Below, piece by piece: positions 7,228 through 15,885 of a stretch of 36,164 nucleotides of DNA (position 1 is the first letter of the stretch; the number at the start of each line of letters is the position of its first letter). The DNA lies in contig BJGN01000016.1 in NCBI GenBank assembly GCA_014190515.1, positions 1 through 36,164 on the forward strand, in the 5' to 3' direction. Made by a program: the position numbers and the translations under genes. The stretch is from Bacteroidota bacterium. GTDB taxonomy: Bacteria; Bacteroidota; Bacteroidia; Chitinophagales; Saprospiraceae. The notes under the pieces were generated by a model. The model worked only from the letters and a program-made list of their open reading frames with translations. It was not told the DNA's origin and made no database searches.

Positions 7228-9837
7228 TTAAAAATTTTTGTAAATCCTTACCATTACCAATGAAGGATTAACTTGAAACTGTTGAATTAACTGATTATCA
7301 GCCCATAAATCACCTAACGTCAAGTTTTTTTGATTGAAAATATTTTTAACCTCGAGCACCAGTAAATACTTCTCATTTATCGGAAATTTACCTTCCGCTT
7401 TGGCCCAAAACCAAGGTTTATTGCCCGTCAATTTCCCCGGTAAGTACTCCATACTAATATTCACACTACTTTTTTTCCAAATATTCCACTGAAGGTTTCC
7501 CGAAGACATAAATTGAGTTAAAACAGATACACCTCTGTCCGTTATTGTTTGCCTGTGATGAATACCGGGAGAGAGAACCATACCAAATTTACCAACTTTA
7601 AGCCTTACATCCAGTTTTCCAGATAAATGATAAAACACATTTTCTCCTACCCATTGATCCAATCCAAATAAAAAGTTTTGCTTGGAGGCATTTATGTTAA
7701 AACCAAAAGAAGCAGATTGCTGAATGAAATATTTATCGATGTTCAATTGGATAATCATTCCTTTCGAAAGCTTGAAGGCATATTTTTCGATTAACCAATC
7801 AGGCTCAATACCGGAAATTGTTCTATTTCCTAAATAGGGAGATTTATAGTTCAAGGTAAAACTTGCTTGAGATTCCCACTGCTTTTTATTGTCAGAATAA
7901 ATCAATCTGTTTTTAAATTGAGTACTTCGGGGAACGATTAACTCATCCATTCCTGTCTCTCTCTGTAAAATACCTGTTCTTATCTGTCCCTTAAATATCT
8001 GACCGGCATCAGGTAAAACAGGGTTCAGTTGCAAAACAGACTCAAATGCAAACTTTTTCGATAGACCAAGTTTATACCTTAAGGTTCCTTCCAAAAGAAA
8101 GGTATTTTTCCTTGTTTCTACAAAAGAGCGCAGATACTTAAAGGAAGCAGGCCCCGCACTACCTGAAACGGAGAGAAGGTGCGATTTTTTTATCCATTCC
8201 CTTTTCCCCCCAATCCATATTAAATGATAGAATAAATTTACCTTCTGCAAAGCCCGTTCTTCCCCCTGTAAATAGGCATTAAACTGATTTTGTTGGACAT
8301 GCGATCCAATCTCCCATTGATATGTCGGAAGTATAAGTAAACCCTGAAGTCTGGAAAAATAATTTGATTGCCCTACATTTTGAGTGTTAAAGGACTGCCT
8401 GTTGTCAACCTGCCAACCGTAGGTATCCTGCATTTTCTCAAAATGACTCCACGATTTTACTCGCCAAACCTTTGAATTACTGGGTTTTAGAATCCAATCT
8501 ACATGTAAATCTCCCAATAATCTTTCATTTAATAAGCCCTCTGTTGAAGTCAATGGTGAAAATTCATTACTACTTAGAGAATCCATTTTGCTCATGGTTA
8601 GTAATTCCTTCACCCTATTGAAACGAAAACTTATATTTGATTTTCCGGAAAGATTAATCCTTCCGTCCGAATTCACTTTAAATCTGTTGACAATGTCACT
8701 CTGTGTCCATTGTTGTCGCCAGGTTCTTTGTGATAAAAGTTGATTAGTAAAGTTACTATTTTGAAAATAATCAGTTGACAGCAGGCCATCAACCTGAATA
8801 TTTATAAAACTCTCTTTTCCAAGCTTCCAGTGAGGTCCACCCGCAAAATTGATACTTTTACCCTGGTTAAAACGAGATTGGGAGAGAATTACAGGAAAAA
8901 AAGAAGGGAAAACAAACCAACTAAGTAAATTCATAGGCTGGAAAGCACTATTTAAATCATCGGAATAATCAATAATCATTTTTTTCCCTGGCGACATATC
9001 ATTAAACGTATTCGCGTCAGCAAAGGAAAGAAACTTTATTTTTTTCTTGATACGATAGCCACTAAATCCCGCAATGCCCACAGGTGCTAAACCAAGGCCT
9101 ACAAAAGCATCTCCAATCCATTTGCCCTTGAACGTATTTTTAACCTCAATATCTAAAACCAGCTGGTCACTTTGCTTTAAAGATTTCAATAAAGGATTTG
9201 CCTCAAATTTATTTATGAACCTAAATTCATTAGCCATACCAGCGGGCATTCTCTTTGTAGCTTTAGAATAATCATTTCCCAAAAGGTCATCACCGTCCCA
9301 AAGCACCTTACTCACTCTTTTACCTCTGAAATAAAGAAAGCCATCTTCTGCGACCCTGACCCCTGGTAATTTAGTTAAAAGATCCTCTAAAACCCGCTCA
9401 GAACCGTCTTGAAAAAAAACAGGTTTAAAAACAGTGGAATCTCCTCTATCGTAATAGGAAAGGGATTTTTCTTTTATGATAATTTCATCGAGCTGAATAG
9501 AAACTCCCTTTAGTTTAATTATCCCCAAAAAAGAAGAAGTAGAAACTAATTCATTTAAAAATAATGTATCTGACTGCCAGCCTATTGCATTAAAACAAAG
9601 AAAACCATTTACTAAAGGCTCTTGAAAAAAGAGTTGAAAATGCCCTGATGAGTCCGCCCAGCCGTAAGTTAAAAGCTTGTTGTTTCCTACTAATTTTTGG
9701 TACAATTGTACCTGCACAAAAGGAAGTTCAACTAAGGAATCATCTACAATTTTTCCTGATAAAGACAGACCTGATTGGGAGAAAAGAGCCGCACCTATAA
9801 AAAGGAATAGAGGTAAACAAAAAAACTTGTTTTGCAT
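7228..9837 (-). CDS. Outer-membrane plug/beta-barrel protein, TonB-receptor-like, GLPGLI partner
   Basis: Starting at the second ATG (9837) the protein has 869 residues and opens with a good signal peptide, MQNKFFCLPLFLFIGAALFS. The ATG at 9861 would add eight residues before it and overlap the upstream gene, so I prefer 9837, two bases after the GLPGLI stop. A carboxypeptidase-regulatory-like beta-sandwich (about residues 25-110) is followed by a plug-like segment with RVLEDLLTKLPGVRV, then a long barrel rich in alternating aromatic strands. It ends in a terminal Phe, as outer-membrane barrels do. In Bacteroidota such proteins are commonly encoded next to GLPGLI proteins. The ligand is unknown, and no TonB box or SusD partner is seen. 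Confidence 0.82.
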   Translation of the reverse strand: MQNKFFCLPLFLFIGAALFSQSGLSLSGKIVDDSLVELPFVQVQLYQKLVGNNKLLTYGWADSSGHFQLFFQEPLVNGFLCFNAIGWQSDTLFLNELVSTSSFLGIIKLKGVSIQLDEIIIKEKSLSYYDRGDSTVFKPVFFQDGSERVLEDLLTKLPGVRVAEDGFLYFRGKRVSKVLWDGDDLLGNDYSKATKRMPAGMANEFRFINKFEANPLLKSLKQSDQLVLDIEVKNTFKGKWIGDAFVGLGLAPVGIAGFSGYRIKKKIKFLSFADANTFNDMSPGKKMIIDYSDDLNSAFQPMNLLSWFVFPSFFPVILSQSRFNQGKSINFAGGPHWKLGKESFINIQVDGLLSTDYFQNSNFTNQLLSQRTWRQQWTQSDIVNRFKVNSDGRINLSGKSNISFRFNRVKELLTMSKMDSLSSNEFSPLTSTEGLLNERLLGDLHVDWILKPSNSKVWRVKSWSHFEKMQDTYGWQVDNRQSFNTQNVGQSNYFSRLQGLLILPTYQWEIGSHVQQNQFNAYLQGEERALQKVNLFYHLIWIGGKREWIKKSHLLSVSGSAGPASFKYLRSFVETRKNTFLLEGTLRYKLGLSKKFAFESVLQLNPVLPDAGQIFKGQIRTGILQRETGMDELIVPRSTQFKNRLIYSDNKKQWESQASFTLNYKSPYLGNRTISGIEPDWLIEKYAFKLSKGMIIQLNIDKYFIQQSASFGFNINASKQNFLFGLDQWVGENVFYHLSGKLDVRLKVGKFGMVLSPGIHHRQTITDRGVSVLTQFMSSGNLQWNIWKKSSVNISMEYLPGKLTGNKPWFWAKAEGKFPINEKYLLVLEVKNIFNQKNLTLGDLWADNQLIQQFQVNPSLVMVRIYKNF

Positions 9838-9839
9838 AG

Positions 9840-10606
9840 CTAAGGCAATTTCCGCTCCCAAAATCTTGGAGCGCCTGATTGTTTCATTTCAATATGAATA
9901 TTGCCGGATCTCTCTAAATTACGTTTCATTTTATCGGCTATGAACTGGTAGAATTTTTCACCGTCTCTATATTGGGCCTCAAAAAAAGTAGCGAATGGAA
10001 CTTTTCGTGCCTCACAAGGTGGGGCGTCTATTCTTACCATAGAATCAAGAATAACCTGGAAAGAATAAAATTGGAAAACCACCTCAGATTCCTTATCCTT
10101 TGCTTCTAAAATTAAACCAGGTAAACCATGTAACTTCCAGGGACCATTTGGGAAAGGTAATGTAGTGGCAAACCAGGCTTCATATTCCCGCCCCCTAAAG
10201 GAAGTAAATGCCTGCTTACAAGAAAATCCACCTATAATTTTTTCATTCTCGGATATTTCCCATACCAATTTGGGTATCTCTTCCGTGATTTGAAAAGTAT
10301 TGCCAATCATTGTTTGTTCCAAGGAATGAAGTAATCCCATACTCCTGTCCATAAAATACCAGCGGTCTGGTTCCGCAGTAACCACTGTTAGTTCCTGTCT
10401 CTCTTCATTGGCAGAATCAAAACCTGCCGTTCCATGCAGAATAATAAAGATTTGTCCTGCTTTAATTTTAAGGTTGAATATCGTGAAAAACCTTCCTCGG
10501 TGGATATCGCAAAACCTTGAGGTTGTGCATATTGAATTTCATAAGATTGGGAGAAGATAAAAAAGGGAAGGATCCACGAAAAGATAGAAAAAGTTAATTT
10601 CTTCAT
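9840..10606 (-). pseudogene. GLPGLI family protein, interrupted by a one-base frameshift
   Basis: Two adjoining frames together make one protein. The first (10606-10388) starts with a signal peptide, MKKLTFSIFSWILPFFIFSQ, and drifts after KSLLFCM into a stop. The second frame can be read back from VVTAEPDRWYFMD into GTAGFDSANEERQ, which fits just after that point. It contains the family signature GLPGLILEA. Adding one G on the coding strand (near 10432-10433, where GG would become GGG) restores about 255 residues, a normal family length. The family is secreted or periplasmic, of unknown function, and found beside outer-membrane barrel genes, as here. The break may be a real mutation, recoding, or a base-call error. 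A GTG at 10385 is the only start for the second part alone and gives no signal peptide. Confidence 0.8.
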
Positions 10607-10622
10607 TGTTTACAGATTATAA

Positions 10623-10712
10623 ATCGGGAGGGGCATCTGTATTTCCCATTGAAAATCAAACAGATAGCAATACAAAAACATTAGGGGAAATTTTTGTAAG
10701 TTCCCTCCCGAT
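10623..10712. ncRNA. Possible structured RNA: three-way junction in the GLPGLI leader
   Basis: Ten-base GC-rich arms ATCGGGAGGG (10623-10632) and CCCTCCCGAT (10703-10712) close a 70-base interior holding two more hairpins. These are ATCTGT/ACAGAT (10635-10640 with 10660-10665) and ACAAAAA/TTTTTGT (10672-10678 with 10691-10697). The two loops carry complementary TTTCCC and GGGAAA. Both flanking genes are on the minus strand, so the element would be in the leader of the GLPGLI gene, ending 16 bases before its ATG. No known family is recognised. It could also be a chance fold or a relic element. Confidence 0.3.
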
Positions 10713-10731
10713 CAAGATGATTATTAAACCA

Positions 10732-11013
10732 CTACTTTAGGGCATCTCTTGCCGAAGTTGCTGCGTCGCGCAATGCAGCCATGGCCTCATTAAATGCGCC
10801 GCGACAGGTTGGTGCCGATACGGTAACTTCCACCATTACAAATCCAATGCTGGCGCGCAGGGTAATGCGACAATCATCTAAAGCAGGCGTTGAAAAATGA
10901 TCTTCTAAAACCGTCTCTTTCGTTCCCAATACGGCTTCTTCCAATAAAGTGTTTTTACTGTACCCCTGGAAAGCTGCTGCCATCAACAATAGGGTAAATA
11001 CAATTTGTTTCAT
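10732..11013 (-). CDS. Small secreted protein of unknown function
   Basis: A 93-residue protein from the ATG at 11013. A longer frame upstream exists, but this Met begins a clear signal peptide, MKQIVFTLLLMAAAFQGYSK. The mature part has two cysteines in DDCRITLRA and SAPTCRGAF, suggesting one disulfide, and ends in an Ala-rich, probably helical tail with AALRDAATSARDALK. I recognise no family. The 3' half (10741-10860) is about 57% GC, much richer than the AT-rich surroundings, which hints at recent acquisition or a strong amino-acid bias. It precedes the GLPGLI gene by 125 bases on the same strand. Secretion is inferred from the signal peptide only. Confidence 0.6.
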   Translation of the reverse strand: MKQIVFTLLLMAAAFQGYSKNTLLEEAVLGTKETVLEDHFSTPALDDCRITLRASIGFVMVEVTVSAPTCRGAFNEAMAALRDAATSARDALK

Positions 11014-11040
11014 TTGCAATAAATTAAAAAGATGATTAAT

Positions 11041-11092
11041 AACCGGCCCGGTTTGAGACGCAATTACACCTATTTTAATCTGCCTTGCAAGG
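11041..11092. promoter_or_regulatory. Two GC-rich palindromes upstream of the small secreted protein
   Basis: AACCGGCCCGGTT (11041-11053) is a perfect palindrome around one central base. CCTTGCAAGG (11083-11092) is a perfect 10-bp palindrome. Both lie within 80 bases upstream of the start at 11013 in otherwise AT-rich sequence. They could be protein-binding sites. No TAnnTTTG box was found for this gene. Confidence 0.3.
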
Positions 11093-11260
11093 GGCAATCT
11101 ATGAAACACCAGCGTTTCCAAAAAAACGATAAAAAATTTTAAGTAATTTAAATAATTGATAATCAATATTTTATTTATAAATTTATAGCTAAATTAATTT
11201 CATGGCAGATTGGAATACACCCATTACTGTCCATTCTAAAAAAGAACTCTGATTAACACT

Positions 11261-12157
11261 TTACCAGATACCCACGATTCTGACATCCTTTTTAATGTCA
11301 TAAAACGGATACGGCATTGCGTGAACATGTGTAGGATTAATAAAAGATTGGTCCTCATTAAAATCAAAAAGCAAAGGTTTTCCAGCATTGGTCCTTAAAA
11401 GAAAATCAAATTGCATAGCTGCTGCGCCCGATGCCTCCCCATTTTTCGAAATTACAGGTGCTAAAGACATCATTCTACTGTGTGAAGTGATATAAAAATC
11501 GGCAGCTAAAAGCTCTCCTTTTTCATCGGCAATGCCCGACAAAAACCCCCACCCTCTATGTAAGGCATTATATATGATACGCAATAATGCATGTTTGTCT
11601 TTCTCACGCTGCCTCTTATTTCCCTGCCCATTCTTTTCGTAAAATGCAGCATACTCCTCTGGCGTAATGCTTTCTGCTGACCTAAAACCATTAGCAATAG
11701 ACTTATCTAACGCATTTCTAAAAACAGGAGAATATCTGTCAGCCAAATTTTCATAAGATTGCAATAAACTGAGCACGTGATTTGTCTTTTCACTTACCTT
11801 AAATCCATGAATTTCCGCTGGTTTACATTCCTCACTCACTCTCATATTTATTAGCCTGTATTCTTCAGGCATAGCATCAAAAAAATATTTTACCCGATGT
11901 GAATTGAGTGGCGCGTAACTAAATATACCTAGTTCTCTTATAAAGGAAGGCTGGTAAATTTCCATTTTGTGCAAACCCGGCCTGTAAATTAAAGGCATAA
12001 CTGCCTGATAATCGTCCTCAATCAAGGCAGTCCACGATTTACCTATGAAATCTAAGTACCAAACATATCCAAAAATATTACCATTATAGGCATAATGAAC
12101 GCAACTATTCCATTTTACCTTATCAATATCTTCTCTTTTAACCCACCTTACCGCCAT
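11261..12157 (-). CDS. Hypothetical protein, FemAB/GNAT-like fold
   Basis: A 298-residue cytoplasmic protein with no signal peptide or membrane segment. The pattern of an N-terminal half with short strands (FGYVWYLDFIGKSWTALIEDD) and a C-terminal half with GELLAADFYITSHSRMMSLAPV followed by LLFDFNEDQSF is reminiscent of FemAB-like or GNAT-type acyltransferases. Similar hypothetical proteins are widespread in Bacteroidota. Catalytic residues cannot be pointed out. It is transcribed divergently from the HMA protein gene with only 55 bases between the starts, and stands 247 bases away from the small secreted gene downstream. Function is unknown; acyl or aminoacyl transfer is a guess from the fold. 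Confidence 0.65.
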   Translation of the reverse strand: MAVRWVKREDIDKVKWNSCVHYAYNGNIFGYVWYLDFIGKSWTALIEDDYQAVMPLIYRPGLHKMEIYQPSFIRELGIFSYAPLNSHRVKYFFDAMPEEYRLINMRVSEECKPAEIHGFKVSEKTNHVLSLLQSYENLADRYSPVFRNALDKSIANGFRSAESITPEEYAAFYEKNGQGNKRQREKDKHALLRIIYNALHRGWGFLSGIADEKGELLAADFYITSHSRMMSLAPVISKNGEASGAAAMQFDFLLRTNAGKPLLFDFNEDQSFINPTHVHAMPYPFYDIKKDVRIVGIW

Positions 12158-12185
12158 AAAAAAAGTTTAGTTTCAATAATTCCGC

Positions 12186-12193
12186 TATATTTG
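12186..12193 (+). promoter_or_regulatory. Bacteroidota -7 box before the HMA protein gene
   Basis: TATATTTG matches TAnnTTTG exactly, 19 bases before the ATG at 12213. The TTTAG near 12166 is a poor -33 element. Confidence 0.5.
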
Positions 12194-12212
12194 GAAATAA
12201 AATTATACCTAC

Positions 12213-12440
12213 ATGAAAACAATTATATTGAACTCAAACCTACATTGTGGTCATTGTGTTCGCAGTATTACAGGATTTTTAGATGAAATAACAGAATTAA
12301 CCTCTTGGGAAGTGGATTTGAAGCATCCCGATAAAAGAATAACTGCTCAGGGAAATAATGATTTAACGGCACAGAAACTTATCGATGCCATTGAGGAAGC
12401 CGGATATGAGGCAAAAGAAGTGATGCCTGAAATTTCTTAG
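12213..12440 (+). CDS. Heavy-metal-associated (HMA) domain protein, copper-chaperone-like
   Basis: A 75-residue single-domain protein of ferredoxin-like HMA type, the usual size of CopZ/Atx1 proteins. The metal motif CGHC is at residues 12-15, in LHCGHCVRSI, preceded by the first strand and followed by the first helix. The end has the typical IEEAGYEAKE. Such proteins carry Cu(I) or another soft metal to a P-type ATPase or sensor. No metal ATPase lies nearby, so partner and metal are unknown. The start is supported by a TAnnTTTG box 19 bases upstream. The longer frame beginning at 12095 is in another frame and is a shadow. Confidence 0.88.
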   Translation: MKTIILNSNLHCGHCVRSITGFLDEITELTSWEVDLKHPDKRITAQGNNDLTAQKLIDAIEEAGYEAKEVMPEIS

Positions 12441-12787
12441 AACTGGTGTTTTCGCTTTGTTTGCGAAAAATATCCCCGCCCTAAATAGATAAATGCCAAA
12501 AGACTTATTGAGATACTGGTGAAAAACATTTTTGTCAATTTTCTTTTAAGACTCCTTATGCCTGTTTTGTGATGCCTGTATGAATAGTTTTTTTTCATTT
12601 TTTTGTACCCAAATACATTATAAATATTTCACATATAGCAAGCCAAATGATATTTACTTAACATATATTTAAAAATTTTATTGGATAATCAATGATTTAT
12701 ATTAATTTTATACTTTAAATTGTTTGTATTAATCATAAATAATATAATCAATTCCTTTACATTTTCAGGTTTTTAAGCTTCATTAAG
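12441..12787. other. AT-rich gene-free stretch
   Basis: This holds a short hairpin, TTTTCGC/GCGAAAA (12449-12455 with 12463-12469, loop TTTGTTT), just after the HMA stop. It lacks a T run, so it is not a convincing terminator. Two direct copies of ATGCCTGT lie at 12558 and 12572. The rest is AT-rich sequence with a possible promoter for the OmpA gene. No coding frame is supported. Confidence 0.6.
12681..12710 (+). promoter_or_regulatory. Possible promoter of the OmpA-family gene
   Basis: TTG at 12681 and TAATTTTA at 12703 are separated by 19 bases, the Bacteroidota spacing. The last base of the -7 box is A instead of G. The site is 78 bases before the start codon. In such AT-rich sequence this is a weak match. 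Confidence 0.35.
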
Positions 12788-14389
12788 ATGAATAAAATAA
12801 TTACATTCTCCTTAATTATTTGGTTGTTTTCAACAGTAATTTTTGCTCAGGATAGCATTCCCCCGCTTCCTAAGCCTACTTTAGAGATGACGGTAAAAAA
12901 GGATTCTACTACACAACCTGACCCTTGGGAATTGGGATTGGTTTTTGGTGGTGGTTACTACCTCGGCGATTTATTATCTCTGGGCAGTATTAAGTTAAAT
13001 ACTTTCAAGCCCGGTGGCGCTTTATTTCTTCGAAACAATGTAAGCAATCGGTTCTCTCTGCGTTTTCAAGCCATGTACACAGGAATTTCTGGTAATGGAT
13101 CGAATCTTGTGGATGCTTATGAACCCGTTACTTCATTTTCTTTTAAATCAACCATTTTTGAAAGTTCTATTTTATTAGAATGGGATTTCCTTGGTGCTAA
13201 AAGATTCCCTTCAAAAGGCGGTTTCAACAAAATATTTTCACCGTATATTTTCGTGGGTGCCGGTGTAGCGTCAAGCTGGACAACCCCCAGATATCCAAAT
13301 AGCATACCCAGTAAGGCGACAAATATTACAAAAGATAGTATCCAGGCTGGAAGAACCAATTCTATGGTAACCGTTCCATTTGGTATCGGTGCTAAGCTCG
13401 ATATATCAAGAAGACTAATGCTTGCCTTCGAATGGGGTGCGAGACCAACCTTCTCCGATTATATTGACGGCATTAGTTTATCAGCAAATAAGGATAATAA
13501 AGACTGGTATAATTTCGGGAATGTTCAACTGATTTATCGTTTTCCATACAAACCAAAACCAATTAAATCTCCTTCAAAGGATAATGCTAAAAACCCAACT
13601 TTTGCCGATAAAGACGGTGACGGTATTCCAGACTCAGCCGATCGTTGCCCCGACCTTGCTGGTATGCTAAGAGGATGTCCCGATGCTGATGATGATGGCG
13701 TTTCCGACCTGGAAGATAAATGTCCTAATGAAGCAGGATTAGTTATTTTCGGAGGTTGCCCTGACACAGATGGTGACGGTATTCCCAATGCTGATGACGA
13801 ATGTCCGGAACAAGCAGGTGTTGCCAGTAATCAAGGTTGCCCTTCTGGAACAGAAATAGATCGCGACGGCGACGGTGTACCCAATACTCAAGATGAATGT
13901 CCTGATATTCCTGGTAAAGCTACCTTTAAGGGCTGTCCTGACACCGATGGAGATGGTGTAATGGACAAGGAAGACCGTTGCCCTGTTACACCAGGTTCAA
14001 TGGAAAACAGAGGTTGCCCGGTTATTCGAAGTGAAACTAAGGAAATTTTGAAATTTGTAACCCAAAATGTCCTTTTTTATACAAATAGCGCAAAACTTAC
14101 TGACGACTCTTATGTCGTGCTAAATAAAGTGCTTGACGTTCTTCAGGATTACCCCGATTATGCCATGTTAATCAGTGGATTCACTGACAATGTAGGAAGT
14201 CAGGCAAGCAATCAAGCACTTTCAGAAAATAGAGCAGCTGCCTGTTTAAACTATTTAGTTGGAAAAGGTATAGATCCGTCCAGATTAGTTTTCAGGGGTT
14301 TCGGTGAAGTAGCTCCGATAACAACGAATGATTCAGAGCAGGGTAGAAAATTAAATAGAAGAGTTGAATTTGCTTTGTTCTTAAAATAA
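12788..14389 (+). CDS. OmpA-family outer-membrane protein with thrombospondin type 3 repeats
   Basis: A 533-residue protein with a signal peptide (residues 1-20, cleavage after VIFA). An N-terminal beta-barrel-like domain (about 45-252) is followed by five Asp-rich calcium-binding TSP3-type repeats, such as DKDGDGIPDSADRCP, over 274-411. A C-terminal OmpA peptidoglycan-binding domain (about 418-533) contains SGFTDNVGS, NQALSENRA and LNRRVEF. It should anchor the outer membrane to peptidoglycan, with the repeats as a rigid calcium-dependent linker. It stands alone as a transcription unit ending at a strong terminator shared with glyA. The barrel's specific role is unknown. Confidence 0.93.
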   Translation: MNKIITFSLIIWLFSTVIFAQDSIPPLPKPTLEMTVKKDSTTQPDPWELGLVFGGGYYLGDLLSLGSIKLNTFKPGGALFLRNNVSNRFSLRFQAMYTGISGNGSNLVDAYEPVTSFSFKSTIFESSILLEWDFLGAKRFPSKGGFNKIFSPYIFVGAGVASSWTTPRYPNSIPSKATNITKDSIQAGRTNSMVTVPFGIGAKLDISRRLMLAFEWGARPTFSDYIDGISLSANKDNKDWYNFGNVQLIYRFPYKPKPIKSPSKDNAKNPTFADKDGDGIPDSADRCPDLAGMLRGCPDADDDGVSDLEDKCPNEAGLVIFGGCPDTDGDGIPNADDECPEQAGVASNQGCPSGTEIDRDGDGVPNTQDECPDIPGKATFKGCPDTDGDGVMDKEDRCPVTPGSMENRGCPVIRSETKEILKFVTQNVLFYTNSAKLTDDSYVVLNKVLDVLQDYPDYAMLISGFTDNVGSQASNQALSENRAAACLNYLVGKGIDPSRLVFRGFGEVAPITTNDSEQGRKLNRRVEFALFLK

Positions 14390-14402
14390 ATTGAATGTAA
14401 CT

Positions 14403-14448
14403 AAAAGGGAAGAGGGCCAAATTTATTTGACCCTCTTCCCTTTTTTTT
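14403..14448. terminator. Strong bidirectional terminator between ompA-like gene and glyA
   Basis: AAAAGGGAAGAGGG (14403-14416) pairs perfectly with CCCTCTTCCCTTTT (14431-14444), extended inward by CAAA/TTTG. A run of Ts follows on the plus strand and As flank it for the minus strand. It separates two convergent genes and can stop both. Confidence 0.92.
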
Positions 14449-15724
14449 ATAAAGAAGGATATAAAGGAAACTGTTTCATATAGGTATGAACATTTTCCTT
14501 CACCATGGAATTAACCTTATCATTTTCAGGCTGTGACAGGATGCTATCAATCCATTCTACCACCTGTAAAGCATCATTTTCTTTAAATCCACGCGAGGTT
14601 ATAGCAGCTGTTCCAATACGGATGCCAGAAGTAACCATTGGAGAAAGTTTATCAAATGGAACCATATTTTTATTGACCGTAATAGATGCTTTTCCAAGCA
14701 CCTCATCGGCTAACTTACCGGATAAACCTTTTTCTGAAAGATCCAACAGCATAAGATGGTTATCTGTTCCGCCTGAAATTATTTTATACCCTTTTGCTAA
14801 AAAAGCATTTGCCATGGCTTGGGAATTAGCGATTACCTGTTTGCCGTAATCTTTGAAAGAAGGTTGTAAGGCTTCACCAAATGCAATGGCTTTTGCAGCA
14901 ATAACATGTTCCAAAGGCCCCCCCTGCATTCCCGGGAAAACACCACTATTTAAAATTTGGGACATTTTAATAACCGTCCCATTTTTTAAAGTACGTCCCC
15001 ATGGATTATCCATATTTTGCCCCATCATGATGATACCACCCCGTGGACCTCTCAATGTTTTATGGGTTGTTGAAGTAACGATATGACAATGAGGCAGAGG
15101 ATTATCAAGAATTCCAGCCGCAATAAGTCCGGCCGGGTGAGCAATATCAGCAAGGAGTAAAGCACCTACTGAATCAGCAATTTCACGAAAACGGCGATAA
15201 TCCCATTCTCTGGAATACGCCGACGCACCACAAATAATTAGTTTTGGACGAACAGCCTCCACTTTGGCAGCAACCTTATCCATGTCTATTCTTCCTGTTT
15301 CTGCCTCAACCCCATAAAAATACGGTGTATAAACTTTTCCGGAATAATTTACTGGCGAGCCATGCGAAAGATGCCCTCCATGAGCCAGATCAAATCCTAA
15401 AATGGCATCTCCCGGTTCTAAAACAGATAAAAATACGGCAGCATTGGCCTGAGCACCTGAATGAGGCTGGACATTTGCATATTCAGCACCAAATAGTGTA
15501 CACAGCCTTTCTATGGCTATTTGTTCAATTTCATCAACAACCTCACAGCCACCATAATATCTTTTGCCCGGATAACCTTCCGCATACTTATTTGTCAAAC
15601 ATGACCCAGTAGCTTGAATAACCGCTTCACTGGTAAAATTTTCTGAAGCTATTAATTCAATACCTTCTCTTTGACGATTTAACTCTTTGAAAATCAATGC
15701 AAATACTGGATCTGAATGGTTCAT
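14447..15724 (-). CDS. glyA: Serine hydroxymethyltransferase
   Basis: A 425-residue PLP enzyme of the usual length. It interconverts serine and glycine, charging tetrahydrofolate with a one-carbon unit in the cytoplasm. Landmarks are [10 protein letters not shown] (residues 23-32), [14 protein letters not shown] (46-59), [10 protein letters not shown] (88-97), DIAHPAGL (193-200) and [13 protein letters not shown] with the PLP lysine at 222. The stop codon lies in the A-rich edge of the shared terminator. It is divergent from the polyprenyl synthase gene. A weak TAATTTCG box (minus strand, 15765-15772) may be its promoter. Confidence 0.97.
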   Translation of the reverse strand: MNHSDPVFALIFKELNRQREGIELIASENFTSEAVIQATGSCLTNKYAEGYPGKRYYGGCEVVDEIEQIAIERLCTLFGAEYANVQPHSGAQANAAVFLSVLEPGDAILGFDLAHGGHLSHGSPVNYSGKVYTPYFYGVEAETGRIDMDKVAAKVEAVRPKLIICGASAYSREWDYRRFREIADSVGALLLADIAHPAGLIAAGILDNPLPHCHIVTSTTHKTLRGPRGGIIMMGQNMDNPWGRTLKNGTVIKMSQILNSGVFPGMQGGPLEHVIAAKAIAFGEALQPSFKDYGKQVIANSQAMANAFLAKGYKIISGGTDNHLMLLDLSEKGLSGKLADEVLGKASITVNKNMVPFDKLSPMVTSGIRIGTAAITSRGFKENDALQVVEWIDSILSQPENDKVNSMVKENVHTYMKQFPLYPSL

Positions 15725-15885
15725 TGTGTAAATTTTGGGAAATTGATTGAAACTAATTTGAGCGCGAAATTACAAAAGAATTATCTTTTTGACGACATTT
15801 TTAATTCTTCCGCACCTATTTTAACAGAACTACCTGAAACGATTTTTATTTACTACCTTCGTTGCAAATTTATCCAATCCTTGGG

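Noticed and set aside
10388-10606. A separate 72-residue secreted protein
   Set aside because: Its tail after KSLLFCM is out of frame with the GLPGLI sequence that follows; it is better read as the first part of a frameshifted gene.
10623-10712. Inverted repeat as a miniature transposable element
   Set aside because: The 10-bp arms have no target-site duplication and no second copy is seen in the window.
12449-12469. Hairpin TTTTCGC/GCGAAAA as a terminator for the HMA gene
   Set aside because: No T run follows on either strand and the stem is short and AT-rich; left as an observation in the gap entry.
12558-12579. Direct repeats ATGCCTGT as a CRISPR or iteron start
   Set aside because: Only two 8-bp copies, no further units or spacers.
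15244-15612. Plus-strand frame of 122 codons inside glyA
   Set aside because: glyA is intact and fully conserved on the minus strand; the His/Gln/Pro-rich translation is a shadow.
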